A stretch of 64,000 nt of DNA, from NCBI GenBank assembly GCA_964645785.1, contig CAZYAV010000001.1, positions 80,310 to 144,309 of the forward strand, given 5' to 3'. The notes under the pieces are model-generated. The model did not search any database, had not been told where the DNA came from, and saw only the letters and a program-made list of their open reading frames with translations. The stretch's first letter is position 1. Every line of letters begins with the position of its first letter. The translations under genes and the position numbers were made by a program. The stretch comes from CALWZE01 sp964645785 (GTDB lineage Bacteria; Bacillota; Clostridia; Oscillospirales; Ruminococcaceae). Positions 1-7,393 of the stretch are shown here, in pieces.

Positions 1-308
1 GTTTCAGTTTAATTTATATTCAGGCCAAGCGCTGGAGCTGCGACATGGCTGTGGGCAGGCCGGAGATTCAGAAATTTGTGGGCGCCCTGGCGGGTCAGGG
101 CGCGGCGAAGGGGCTGTTCATCACAACGGCAAAATTCACCAAAGAGGCGTACCAATACGCAGAAAAGCAGCACACCACCAAGGTCATTCTCGTCGACGGG
201 CAGGCTCTGGCAAGGCTGATGATTGAATATGACCTCGGGGTCTCCACCCAGGTTTCCTACCAGCTCAAGCGGCTCGATACCGACTTTTTCTCGGATGATC
301 TCGACTGA
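1..308 (+). CDS. Mrr-family restriction endonuclease, C-terminal part (5' end outside window)
   Basis: The frame is open from the window edge and ends at a TGA at 306-308, so only the last ~100 residues are seen. They contain the core of the Mrr catalytic domain: IYIQAKRW (the QxK catalytic motif), VGRPEIQKFVGAL, then KGLFITTAKF and KVILVDGQALARLM. In Mrr proteins this PD-(D/E)xK-like fold cuts modified DNA, and an N-terminal winged-helix domain precedes it; that part and the first catalytic Asp lie upstream. An internal ATG at 45 exists but starts after the QxK motif, so it is not the real start. Family assignment is firm; modification specificity cannot be told. Confidence 0.85.
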   Translation, partial: FSLIYIQAKRWSCDMAVGRPEIQKFVGALAGQGAAKGLFITTAKFTKEAYQYAEKQHTTKVILVDGQALARLMIEYDLGVSTQVSYQLKRLDTDFFSDDLD

Positions 309-694
309 TTTTTCGGGGTGCGCGTCCTGCCGGCAGGCATGCGCCAAAAAGCCCCCCGAACGCTGCGGGGCAAGGGCGAAAAATGCGGGTCGTCGCGGCG
401 GTCTTTGAACCGCGCGGGGTTGTATTGCTTTTATTTCTGCCCCAAAAGTGCGCGCAGCGGAAGCTGTCCGGGCGGCCGCCCCAAAAACGGCGGTTCCCGG
501 ACATCCGGCGGCTCGCCTCGCTGCAAAAGGTGGGCGTTCCGGCGGCAGGTAGCGCCGGCGCAGGGCGCCTTCTCCGGGCAGAGCCCGTCGGGGAAACGCC
601 GCCCCGTCCGCGCGTTTCAGCGCGCTTTCAGGTTGATTGCTATACTGAATACAGGCCGTTCGAGCCGGAACGGTTCAAGCGAAGCGGAGGAAGT
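309..694. other. Intergenic, no gene seen; holds promoter of the two-component operon
   Basis: About 390 GC-rich bases between the Mrr gene and the response regulator. Open frames cross it, but none has a start with a ribosome binding site or a recognisable product; the longest is only an upstream extension of the response regulator frame. A palindromic patch around 330-340 could be part of a weak terminator, but there is no U-rich tail. Confidence 0.5.
638..646 (+). promoter_or_regulatory. Candidate extended -10 promoter for the response regulator/kinase pair
   Basis: TGC followed directly by TATACT matches the extended -10 form of a housekeeping sigma-A promoter, 49 bases before the response regulator ATG. 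No good -35 box is seen at 17 bp, as is common for extended -10 promoters. Confidence 0.45.
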
Positions 695-1369
695 ATGAAA
701 GTCCTGATTGTCGAGGATGAGCGGCGTCTTGCCGACACCCTGCGCGAGATTGTGTGCAAGGCGGGCTATACGCCGACGGCCGTCTATGACGGTGAAACCG
801 GCCTGGAGGAGGCGCTCAGCGGCATCTATGACCTGGTTTTGCTGGACGTGATGCTGCCGCGGCGGGACGGGCTGTCCCTCCTGCGGGAGTTGCGAAGCGC
901 CGGGAACGCCGTGCCCGTCATTCTGCTGACCGCCCGGCGGGAGGTGTCCGACCGGGTGGCGGGGCTGGACAGCGGCGCGGATTATTACCTGCCAAAACCG
1001 TTTGAGACGCAGGAGCTGCTTGCCTGTATGCGGACGGTCACCCGCCGCGGCGCGGAGGTAATGATGGATATCCTGCGGTTTGGGGATCTCGCGCTCAACC
1101 TCTCGGCCGCCGAGCTCTGCTGCGGGGACAACCGCCTCACCCTACGCCGCAAGGAGCTGGACGTCATGCGGCTGCTGATGCTGCAAAAGGGCGCGGTCGT
1201 CTCCAAGGAGACGCTGCTTGTCAAGGTCTGGGGCTACGACAGCGACGCGGAGTACAACAACGTCGAGGTCTACGTCTCCTTTTTGCGCAAAAAGCTCGCC
1301 TTTCTGGGCTCCCGCGTGTCCATCACCGCCATGCGGAATCTCGGGTACCGGCTGGAGGAAGCGAAATGA
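695..1369 (+). CDS. OmpR-family response regulator
   Basis: A 224-residue two-domain response regulator. Residues 1-115 form the receiver: the acidic pair E7/D8, the phosphoacceptor D51 in LLDVMLP, the conserved Thr of LLTA and the Lys of LPKPF. Residues ~125-222 are a winged-helix DNA-binding domain of the OmpR/PhoB type (LTLRRKELDVMRLL, then VEVYVSFLRKKL and NLGYRL). The frame is open further upstream, but I start at 695 because GCGGAGGA lies just before this ATG and the residues before it do not look like protein. The stop overlaps the next start by 4 bp (ATGA), so it is co-translated with the kinase, its likely partner. The signal and target genes are unknown. Confidence 0.93.
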   Translation: MKVLIVEDERRLADTLREIVCKAGYTPTAVYDGETGLEEALSGIYDLVLLDVMLPRRDGLSLLRELRSAGNAVPVILLTARREVSDRVAGLDSGADYYLPKPFETQELLACMRTVTRRGAEVMMDILRFGDLALNLSAAELCCGDNRLTLRRKELDVMRLLMLQKGAVVSKETLLVKVWGYDSDAEYNNVEVYVSFLRKKLAFLGSRVSITAMRNLGYRLEEAK

Positions 1370-2586
1370 TTCAAAAGCTGAAATGGCGGTTCGTGCTGGT
1401 GCTGATGCTGGTGGTGACCCTGTTGCTCGCCGCTGTGTTCGGCGCGGTGTATCAGGTTGCCCGCACCAGCGCGCGCCGGACGGCCGACGAGGTGCTCCGG
1501 AAATCCCTGGCCGGCATCAACGCCGGCTATTCCCCCCTATATGACCCACAGAGCGACCAGGTTCCCCACTTTACGGTCAGCATCTCCCCGCTCGGGCAGG
1601 TCAGCCTGCTTTCGGGCAACCTGCGGGTGGACGACGACCTGCTGCTGCAAATCTGTGCCGCCTGCCTTGCGCAGGAGGCGGCGCAGGGCGAGCTTGCCGG
1701 GTTTGGGCTGCGCTACATGCGCGTGTCGGTTTACGGCGAGCTGCGGCTCGCGTTCGCGGATATGTCCTTTGAAAGCTCCATCCTGCACGGGCTGACCCGC
1801 GGGCTGCTGATTGCGGGCACGGGCGCGCTCGCCGTCTTTTTCGGGCTGAGCGTGCTGCTTTCCACCGTCGCGGTTCGACCCATCCGCCGGGCGTGGGAGC
1901 AGCAGAAGCAGTTTGTCGCGGACGCCTCGCACGAGCTGAACACGCCGCTGACCGTCATCAGCTCCAACCTCGAGCTGATGGCGGAATCGGCCGCGCTTGA
2001 CCCCGAAAGCCAGACCCGCATCGAGCGGGTGCGCACCGAGTCCGACCGCATGAAGCAGCTGACCGACGGCCTGCTCGCCCTTGCCCGTGCGGAAAGCGGC
2101 GCCCAGGCGGACAGGGCTGCGGCTGCCCGGCCGATGGACGCCTCCGCGCTCGCGATGCGGCAGGCGCTGCTGTTTGAGCCGCTGTTTTTTGAGGGCGGCT
2201 TTGGGTTCGACTATAAAATCGAGCAGAAGCTGGAGAGCCGCGGCAGCGAATCGCAGTTCACCCAGCTGGTCTCGATTCTGCTTGACAACGCGCGCAAGCA
2301 CGCCGCGCCCGGGTCGGCCGTCACCCTCACCCTAGTGCGGGAGAGCCGCCGCGCCGCGACCCTCACGGTGCGCAATTTCGGCACGGTCATCCCGCCCGAG
2401 CAGCTCGCGCATATTTTTGAGCGGTTCTATCGCGCCGACCCCGCCCGCTCGGCGGAGGGGGGATACGGGCTCGGCCTGTCCATCGCCCGGGCGATTGCCC
2501 AGACCAACAAATGGACGCTGCGCGCGGAATCCACCGCCGAGCAGGGCACCGCGTTCATCCTGACCCTGCCCGTGCGCCCCGGCTGA
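1366..2586 (+). CDS. Sensor histidine kinase
   Basis: A 406-residue membrane kinase. There are two transmembrane segments (about 9-32 and 146-170) with a ~110-residue extracytoplasmic sensor between them. The linker after the second segment is short, without a clear full HAMP. The dimerisation/phosphoacceptor helix carries the H box ASHELNTPL, with H189 phosphorylated. The ATPase domain shows the N box (LLDNARKH), the F box (FERFYRAD) and the G2 box (GYGLGLSIA). It overlaps the response regulator by 4 bp and should phosphorylate it. The sensor resembles nothing I can name. The MATE exporter next door has its own promoter, so whether this system controls it is open. Confidence 0.92.
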   Translation: MIQKLKWRFVLVLMLVVTLLLAAVFGAVYQVARTSARRTADEVLRKSLAGINAGYSPLYDPQSDQVPHFTVSISPLGQVSLLSGNLRVDDDLLLQICAACLAQEAAQGELAGFGLRYMRVSVYGELRLAFADMSFESSILHGLTRGLLIAGTGALAVFFGLSVLLSTVAVRPIRRAWEQQKQFVADASHELNTPLTVISSNLELMAESAALDPESQTRIERVRTESDRMKQLTDGLLALARAESGAQADRAAAARPMDASALAMRQALLFEPLFFEGGFGFDYKIEQKLESRGSESQFTQLVSILLDNARKHAAPGSAVTLTLVRESRRAATLTVRNFGTVIPPEQLAHIFERFYRADPARSAEGGYGLGLSIARAIAQTNKWTLRAESTAEQGTAFILTLPVRPG

Positions 2587-2936
2587 ACCGGGAACACCGG
2601 GCAGCGCGGCTCTGCCGGGGCACCGGGGTCGGTCTTTCGGGCAGGCAGAAGCCGCCCGTCTGCGGCGATTTCATAAAGTACGAAGCGGCGGCAGCCGCCG
2701 CAACGCCCGGCGGCCGCGTTCTTTTTCTCGCGGCAGTTTTTTTCGGCTTGTCCGGCCGCTTTGTCCCCCGCGGCCACCCCCGCCGTCTGCATTGACTTTC
2801 CCCCGCTTTGCCGATATACTTTTCTTTGAAAAAAGCAGTGCGCTGTCTGTTTTGGGCGGCGCGCTGTGTTTTGTGGCGGGCGGATGCGCAGCTGCGACGG
2901 CCGCCGGACTTTTTTGCTTTGGAAAGGATTGCGCCT
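2587..2936. other. Intergenic region between kinase and MATE exporter
   Basis: About 350 GC-rich bases with no supported gene. It contains a GC-rich inverted patch around 2690-2705 and the promoter at 2792-2820. No clear terminator for the two-component operon is seen. Confidence 0.5.
2792..2820 (+). promoter_or_regulatory. Sigma-A type promoter of the MATE exporter
   Basis: TTGACT at 2792-2797 and TATACT at 2815-2820 are separated by exactly 17 bp, one mismatch from consensus in each box. Transcription would start near 2827, about 110 bases before the ATG at 2937, leaving a fairly long leader. Confidence 0.75.
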
Positions 2937-4340
2937 ATGCATCAGAATCAGACCGAGCAGCTGGGCACCGCGCCAATCGGCCGCCTGCTGTTCAAGCTCA
3001 TCGCGCCCGCAATTGCGGCGCAGATTATCAACCTGCTGTACAACCTCGTCGACCGAATGTACATCGGCCATATCGAGGGGGTCGGCAAGCTCGCGCTGAC
3101 CGGGGTCGGCGTCTGCCTGCCGGTCATCATGATTATTTCGGCCTTTGCCGCGCTCGCCGGGTCGGGCGGCGCGCCGCTCGCCTCCATCTATCTTGGGCAG
3201 GGGGACAAGCCGCGCGCAGAGCGGACGCTGGGCAACAGCTTTACGCTGCTGTTCCTGCTTTCGGTGGTTCTGACGGCGGTGTTTTTGCTGTTTGGCGAGC
3301 CGCTGATGCGGCTGTTTGGCGCAAGCGACAACACGGTCGGCTACGCGCTCGATTACATGAACATCTACGCGGTCGGCACGCTGTTTGTGCAGATGACCCT
3401 CGGCCTCAACCCCTATATCAGCGCGCAGGGCTTCACTACCACCAGTATGCTCACCGTGCTCATCGGCGCAATCTGCAACATTCTGCTTGACCCACTCTTC
3501 ATTTTCGGGCTGCACATGGGGGTGAAGGGCGCGGCGCTGGCGACCATTCTGTCCCAGGCGGTCTCGATGATCTGGATTCTCGGGTTTCTGCTCGGCCGCA
3601 AAACCGGTCTGCGGCTGCGCCCCGCCGCCATGCGGCTGGACGCCAAAATCATTCTGCCCAGCATTGCGCTCGGCCTTTCCCCGTTCATCATGCAGTCAAC
3701 CGAAAGCCTGATTACCGTCTGCTTCAACGCCTCGCTGCTCAAATACGGCGGCGACCTCGCCGTCGGCACCATGACGATCCTGACCAGCATCATGCAGTTT
3801 TCGCTCATGCCGCTCAACGGGCTGACCCAGGGCGCGCAGCCGATCATCAGCTACAATTACGGCGCAAACAACATCGAGCGGGTCAAGCGCACCTTCAAGC
3901 TGCTCTTTATCTCCTGCGTGAGCTGCTCCGTCCTGTTCTGGGCGTGCATTCAGCTGTTCCCGCAAACCTTTATCCTGATTTTCAACAACGATCCCGAGCT
4001 GGTGGCGTTCGCGACCGGCGCGGTGCGGCTCTATTTCCTGGTGCACGGGATATTCGGGGTGCAGATGGCCTGCCAGCACACCTTTGTCGCGCTGGGCAAC
4101 GCAAAGTACTCCCTCTTCCTCGCCCTGCTGCGCAAAATCTTCCTGCTGACGCCGCTCATCTATCTGATGCCGGCGCTCTTCCCCGCCGACAAAACCACCG
4201 CCGTGTTTGCCGCCGAGCCGATTGCGGATTTCATCGCGGTTTCGGTCACGGCGATTCTGTTCTTCACCCAGTTCAAAAAGGCGCTGCGCGAGATGCGCGC
4301 AAAGGCGAACGCGCAGGCCGGGTCGTCCGCCCCGGTCTGA
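2937..4340 (+). CDS. MATE family multidrug/Na+ or H+ antiporter
   Basis: A 467-residue integral membrane protein with about 12 hydrophobic segments in two similar halves, the standard size for the MATE (multi antimicrobial extrusion) family. The N-terminus (GTAPIGRLLFKLIAPAIAAQ, then NLVDRMYIGHI) and LGLSPFIMQSTESL at the start of the second half are typical of the MepA-like Firmicutes branch. These proteins expel cationic drugs or metabolites in exchange for Na+ or H+. The open frame runs back to 2808, but the ATG at 2937 has GGAAAGGA 8 bases before it, and the upstream residues do not resemble a MATE N-terminus. Substrate is unknown. Confidence 0.92.
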   Translation: MHQNQTEQLGTAPIGRLLFKLIAPAIAAQIINLLYNLVDRMYIGHIEGVGKLALTGVGVCLPVIMIISAFAALAGSGGAPLASIYLGQGDKPRAERTLGNSFTLLFLLSVVLTAVFLLFGEPLMRLFGASDNTVGYALDYMNIYAVGTLFVQMTLGLNPYISAQGFTTTSMLTVLIGAICNILLDPLFIFGLHMGVKGAALATILSQAVSMIWILGFLLGRKTGLRLRPAAMRLDAKIILPSIALGLSPFIMQSTESLITVCFNASLLKYGGDLAVGTMTILTSIMQFSLMPLNGLTQGAQPIISYNYGANNIERVKRTFKLLFISCVSCSVLFWACIQLFPQTFILIFNNDPELVAFATGAVRLYFLVHGIFGVQMACQHTFVALGNAKYSLFLALLRKIFLLTPLIYLMPALFPADKTTAVFAAEPIADFIAVSVTAILFFTQFKKALREMRAKANAQAGSSAPV

Positions 4341-4921
4341 TTCCCGGCGGTTCGCCGCGCCGGGCGCCGTCTCCGTGCGCGGGCTGGGGAACGGCTTGGG
4401 CTGTTTTCGGCCGCCGCAGCCGCTTTGGTTCACGGCGTCAACTCGCCCCGCCCGGCAAGGCCGTGTCTTTTTCGCCCGAACCGGATTCTTCGTTTTAGCG
4501 CAAGCCCTATTCCCCGGCGGCAATGTATATGGATTTAAATTTACAGCCGCCGGGCGCCGTCTCCGTGCGCGGGCTGGGGAACGGCTTGGGCTGTTTTCGG
4601 CCGCCGCAGCCGCTTTGGTTCACGGCGTCAACTCGTCCCGCCCGGCAAGGCTCTGCCTTTTTTCGTCCGAACCGGTTCCTTCATTTTAGCGTAAGCCCTA
4701 TTCCCCGGGGATATTTTATGTAATTTATATTTGCAGCCCAGTGGGCGCCCGGCAAGCCGTGCCCACGGCCGCGTTGGACAGCGGCTCCCATCCGACCTCC
4801 GAAGCGGGCAACAGCCGCTTGAACCTGTTCGGCATCCCCCGGCCGCGCAGGGCGGTACGCTGCCCCAGGCTGTGGGGAATGCTTAATCCCCGCGGCATGG
4901 CGGCCGCCAAAAAAAGCGCAG
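4341..4921. other. Noncoding stretch containing a tandem duplication
   Basis: About 580 bases between the convergent MATE and cheB genes. Frames across it follow the repeat and show no product-like composition. It holds the 190-bp-period duplication (4361-4710) and a shorter degraded third unit to about 4760. From 4760 to 4920 I see nothing recognisable. Confidence 0.5.
4361..4710. repeat. Tandem direct repeat, two ~160-bp copies with period 190 bp
   Basis: Copy 1 (4361-4520) and copy 2 (4551-4710) are nearly identical, beginning CGGGCGCCGTCTCCGTGCGC and ending AAGCCCTATTCCCC. The 30-base junction (4521-4550) is AT-rich and lies between complementary arms CCCGGCGGC and GCCGCCGGG, so it can form a hairpin. 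A similar AT-rich junction follows copy 2 (about 4711-4735), after which a decayed third copy seems to begin (GGGCGCCCGGCAAG...). No transposase or coding content is seen. Confidence 0.8.
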
Positions 4922-4957
4922 AAAAGCGCGCGTGAGTAAGTTCTCACGCGCGCTTTT
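4922..4957 (-). terminator. Strong hairpin terminator at end of the cheA-W-R-B operon (possibly bidirectional)
   Basis: A perfect 15-bp stem (4922-4936 with 4943-4957) has a 6-base loop. On the minus strand it ends in TTTT and a second T-run follows a few bases later; on the plus strand it also ends in TTTT, so it could stop transcription from both sides. It lies 34 bases beyond the cheB stop. Confidence 0.85.
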
Positions 4958-4990
4958 GCTTTTCCGTTCAGGCCGGTCAAGCGGGTCCTG

Positions 4991-6034
4991 TCAGACCCGT
5001 TTTTTCACCTGATAAATCAACTCATCCGCAATCTCGTCCAGCGGCAGCTGCCGGGCAACCGCGCCCATTTTATACGCCTCCATCGGCATACCGTACACGA
5101 CGCAGCTCTCTTTGTCCTGGCCGATTGTGTACGCGCCGGCTTTGCGCATTTTGGTCATGCCCATCGCGCCGTCCGCGCCCATGCCGGTCAGGATTACGCC
5201 GATTGCGTTTGCCCCGGCCGTTGTGGCGACCGAATTGAACAGCACATCCACAGACGGGCAGTGACCGCTGACCCGCGGCCCTTTCTGGCTGCGGACATAG
5301 TAGCCCTTTGAATCCTTGCACAGGGTCATCTGGTGTTCGCCCGCCGCCAGAATGATCTGCCCGCGGCCGACACGGTCGTTGTCCGCCGCCTCCTTGACGC
5401 TCATCTTGCAGATGCGCTCCAGCCGCTTTGCGTAAAGCTCGGTGAAATTCGCCGGCATGTGCTGGGTGATAACAATGCCCGGCATGGTGGCCGGCAGATC
5501 CTTGATGACCTCGATAATCGCCTCCGTGCCGCCCGTCGACGCGCCGATGGCGATGATGGTTTTGGGGTTGTTCGGCAGGCTGTCGGCCAGCTTGCTGGTC
5601 AGCGACGGCACCTTCTTCTGCTGCATCGCGGCCGGCGGGACATGGACGTGCGCCTTGGCCGCGCCCTTGACCTTTTCGCGCAGCTCCTCAAAGAAGTTGT
5701 TCAGCGCCTCCTTGGAGCCCGCGCTGGGCTTGCGGACAAAGTCGACGGCGCCCACGCTCAGCGCGTCCAGCGCGTTAATCGGCAGCGAGCTGCACACGAT
5801 AACCGGCACGGGGTGCTTGGGGATCAGAACCTTCAGGAATTCGATGCCGTTCATCTTCGGCATCTCGACGTCCAGCGTGACCACATCCGGGTGAAGCTCT
5901 TCAATCCGCTTCATCGCCTCCATCGCGTCGTATGCGGAGCCGATGACCGTGATGTCGCTGTCCTCGGACAGGCTCATCTGTAGCTTGGTGCGAAACAGAA
6001 TGGAATCATCCACAATTAAAACTTTTACTGGCAT
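4991..6034 (-). CDS. cheB: CheB, protein-glutamate methylesterase/deamidase
   Basis: A 347-residue chemotaxis adaptation enzyme. The receiver domain (1-120) has phosphoacceptor D55 in TLDVEMPKMNG; the C-terminal methylesterase (~158-345) has the catalytic triad S166 (GASTGGTEAI), H192 (TQHMP) and D288 (GMGADGAMG). Once phosphorylated by CheA it removes methyl groups that CheR adds to receptor glutamates, and it can also deamidate glutamines. It is the last gene of cheA-cheW-cheR-cheB, 12 bases after cheR. AAGGAG precedes the ATG. Length and motifs are those of a complete, active enzyme. Confidence 0.97.
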   Translation of the reverse strand: MPVKVLIVDDSILFRTKLQMSLSEDSDITVIGSAYDAMEAMKRIEELHPDVVTLDVEMPKMNGIEFLKVLIPKHPVPVIVCSSLPINALDALSVGAVDFVRKPSAGSKEALNNFFEELREKVKGAAKAHVHVPPAAMQQKKVPSLTSKLADSLPNNPKTIIAIGASTGGTEAIIEVIKDLPATMPGIVITQHMPANFTELYAKRLERICKMSVKEAADNDRVGRGQIILAAGEHQMTLCKDSKGYYVRSQKGPRVSGHCPSVDVLFNSVATTAGANAIGVILTGMGADGAMGMTKMRKAGAYTIGQDKESCVVYGMPMEAYKMGAVARQLPLDEIADELIYQVKKRV

Positions 6035-6046
6035 GGAAAAGACTCC

Positions 6047-6889
6047 TTATCGTGTGAGTTTCTGGTAGACCGCGGGGCCGACCTGCTGAAATTTCGTGTT
6101 TGCCTTGTCGATGCTCTCCGAATGGCCGATGAAGAAGAAGCCGCCTTCGCTGAGCGCGTCGTAAAACTTCTGCACAAGCCGGTTGGTGGTGGGCACATCA
6201 AAATAGATCATGACGTTGCGGCAGAAAATAATGTCAAACGGTTTTCTGAACACAAACGGATCCATCAGGTTGAAGATTTTGAAGATGACCTCGCTGCGGA
6301 TTTCTTCGCACACCTGCAGCTGTTTATCCGGCGTCATCTGGAAATACCTTGAACGCCAGATTGCGGGCAGATCCTTGGCGCTGTCCATCGGATAAATACC
6401 CTTGCTCGCCTTTGACAACACGTTGACCGAAATGTCGCTCGCCAGGATTTTTGTATCCCAGAACCGCTTTTTCGGGCCGAAGTGCTGGTCGATTGCCATG
6501 GCCATATTGTACGGTTCCTGCCCGGAAGAGCAACCGGCGCTCCAGATCCGCATCTCCCCCTTGCGGCGCTTTTCCAGATAGGGCAGCGCCGTTTTCATCA
6601 GGAAATCAAAATGGTCGTTCTCGCGGGCAAAATAGGAGTAATTCGTCGTGATTTTGTTGAGAAACTCGTGAATCTGCTCGCCGGACTTGTCTCCGAGCAG
6701 CATTTCGAGATACCCCGAAAAAGAGGTCAGATGATTCGTCCGCAGCGTATTGTACAGCCGCGCTTCGATGAGCTGCCTTTTCTGGCTGAGGTCAATGCCG
6801 AATTTGCCATAAACATAGTCGATCAGCCGCTTGAACTCATCGTCGGTCAGTTTAATTGTTTTATCGTTTGAAATTTCCGCAGTAGCCAT
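6047..6889 (-). CDS. cheR: CheR, chemotaxis receptor methyltransferase
   Basis: A 280-residue S-adenosylmethionine-dependent methyltransferase that methylates glutamates of chemoreceptors. The N-terminal helical domain (~15-85) is followed by the catalytic domain with IWSAGCSSGQEPYNMAM (SAM-binding loop), ILASDISVNVL and FDIIFCRNVMIYFD. The end FFFIGHSES is typical. No receptor-tethering C-terminal extension is present. GGGGAGTTGG before the ATG supports the start. The MCP in this window has no C-terminal CheR-docking pentapeptide, so methylation would use untethered binding. Confidence 0.96.
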   Translation of the reverse strand: MATAEISNDKTIKLTDDEFKRLIDYVYGKFGIDLSQKRQLIEARLYNTLRTNHLTSFSGYLEMLLGDKSGEQIHEFLNKITTNYSYFARENDHFDFLMKTALPYLEKRRKGEMRIWSAGCSSGQEPYNMAMAIDQHFGPKKRFWDTKILASDISVNVLSKASKGIYPMDSAKDLPAIWRSRYFQMTPDKQLQVCEEIRSEVIFKIFNLMDPFVFRKPFDIIFCRNVMIYFDVPTTNRLVQKFYDALSEGGFFFIGHSESIDKANTKFQQVGPAVYQKLTR

Positions 6890-6909
6890 ATAACCAACTC
6901 CCCTAATGC

Positions 6910-7374
6910 TTACAGTTCAATATCTTCGCACAAAAGGCGTTCGCAGTCAATAATCAGGATATGATTTCCCTCCGACTCGGTCACCGCTTCAATGCAGTGG
7001 TTGTGGCCGGCCTGCGACTCGGGCGGCTCGGCCAGCTGCTCCTGCAAAATGGTTCTGACTTCATACACCTTATCGACGATGAGGCCGATGCGGTTGTTGT
7101 CGACGTCGATCATGACGATGCTGGTCATGTCGTCATAGGGTTTTGCGAACACTTCCAGCTTCATGCGCAGGTCGATTACGGGAAACACACGGCCGCGCAG
7201 GTTGACAATGCCCTTGACGTACGGAACCGCGTGCGGGATGCGGGTGATGTTCTGGATGTTGACAATCTCGATGATGCTCGCAAGCGAAATCGCGTATATT
7301 CCGTCGTTCAGCGCAAACACCAGATACCGGTTCTGGAGCTCCTCCAGCACCTCGACATTTAATTCTTCATTCAT
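6910..7374 (-). CDS. cheW: CheW, chemotaxis coupling protein
   Basis: A 154-residue single CheW domain. Characteristic segments are YLVFALNDGIYAISLASIIEIV, PHAVPYVKGIVNLRGRVFPVIDLR and IGLIVDKVYEVRTI. CheW bridges chemoreceptors to CheA in the polar signalling array. It lies between cheA and cheR in one operon, with GGAGTCGG before the ATG. A second CheW-type protein is encoded at 45890-46351 beside the MCP; the two differ throughout, so this is not a recent duplicate. Confidence 0.95.
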   Translation of the reverse strand: MNEELNVEVLEELQNRYLVFALNDGIYAISLASIIEIVNIQNITRIPHAVPYVKGIVNLRGRVFPVIDLRMKLEVFAKPYDDMTSIVMIDVDNNRIGLIVDKVYEVRTILQEQLAEPPESQAGHNHCIEAVTESEGNHILIIDCERLLCEDIEL

Positions 7375-7393
7375 GTTTCCGACTCCTGTTTCG

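Noticed and set aside
383..694. N-terminal extension of the response regulator frame
   Set aside because: The extension is Arg/Pro/Ala-rich and unlike any receiver protein; a good ribosome site and the conserved KVLIVEDE start are at 695.
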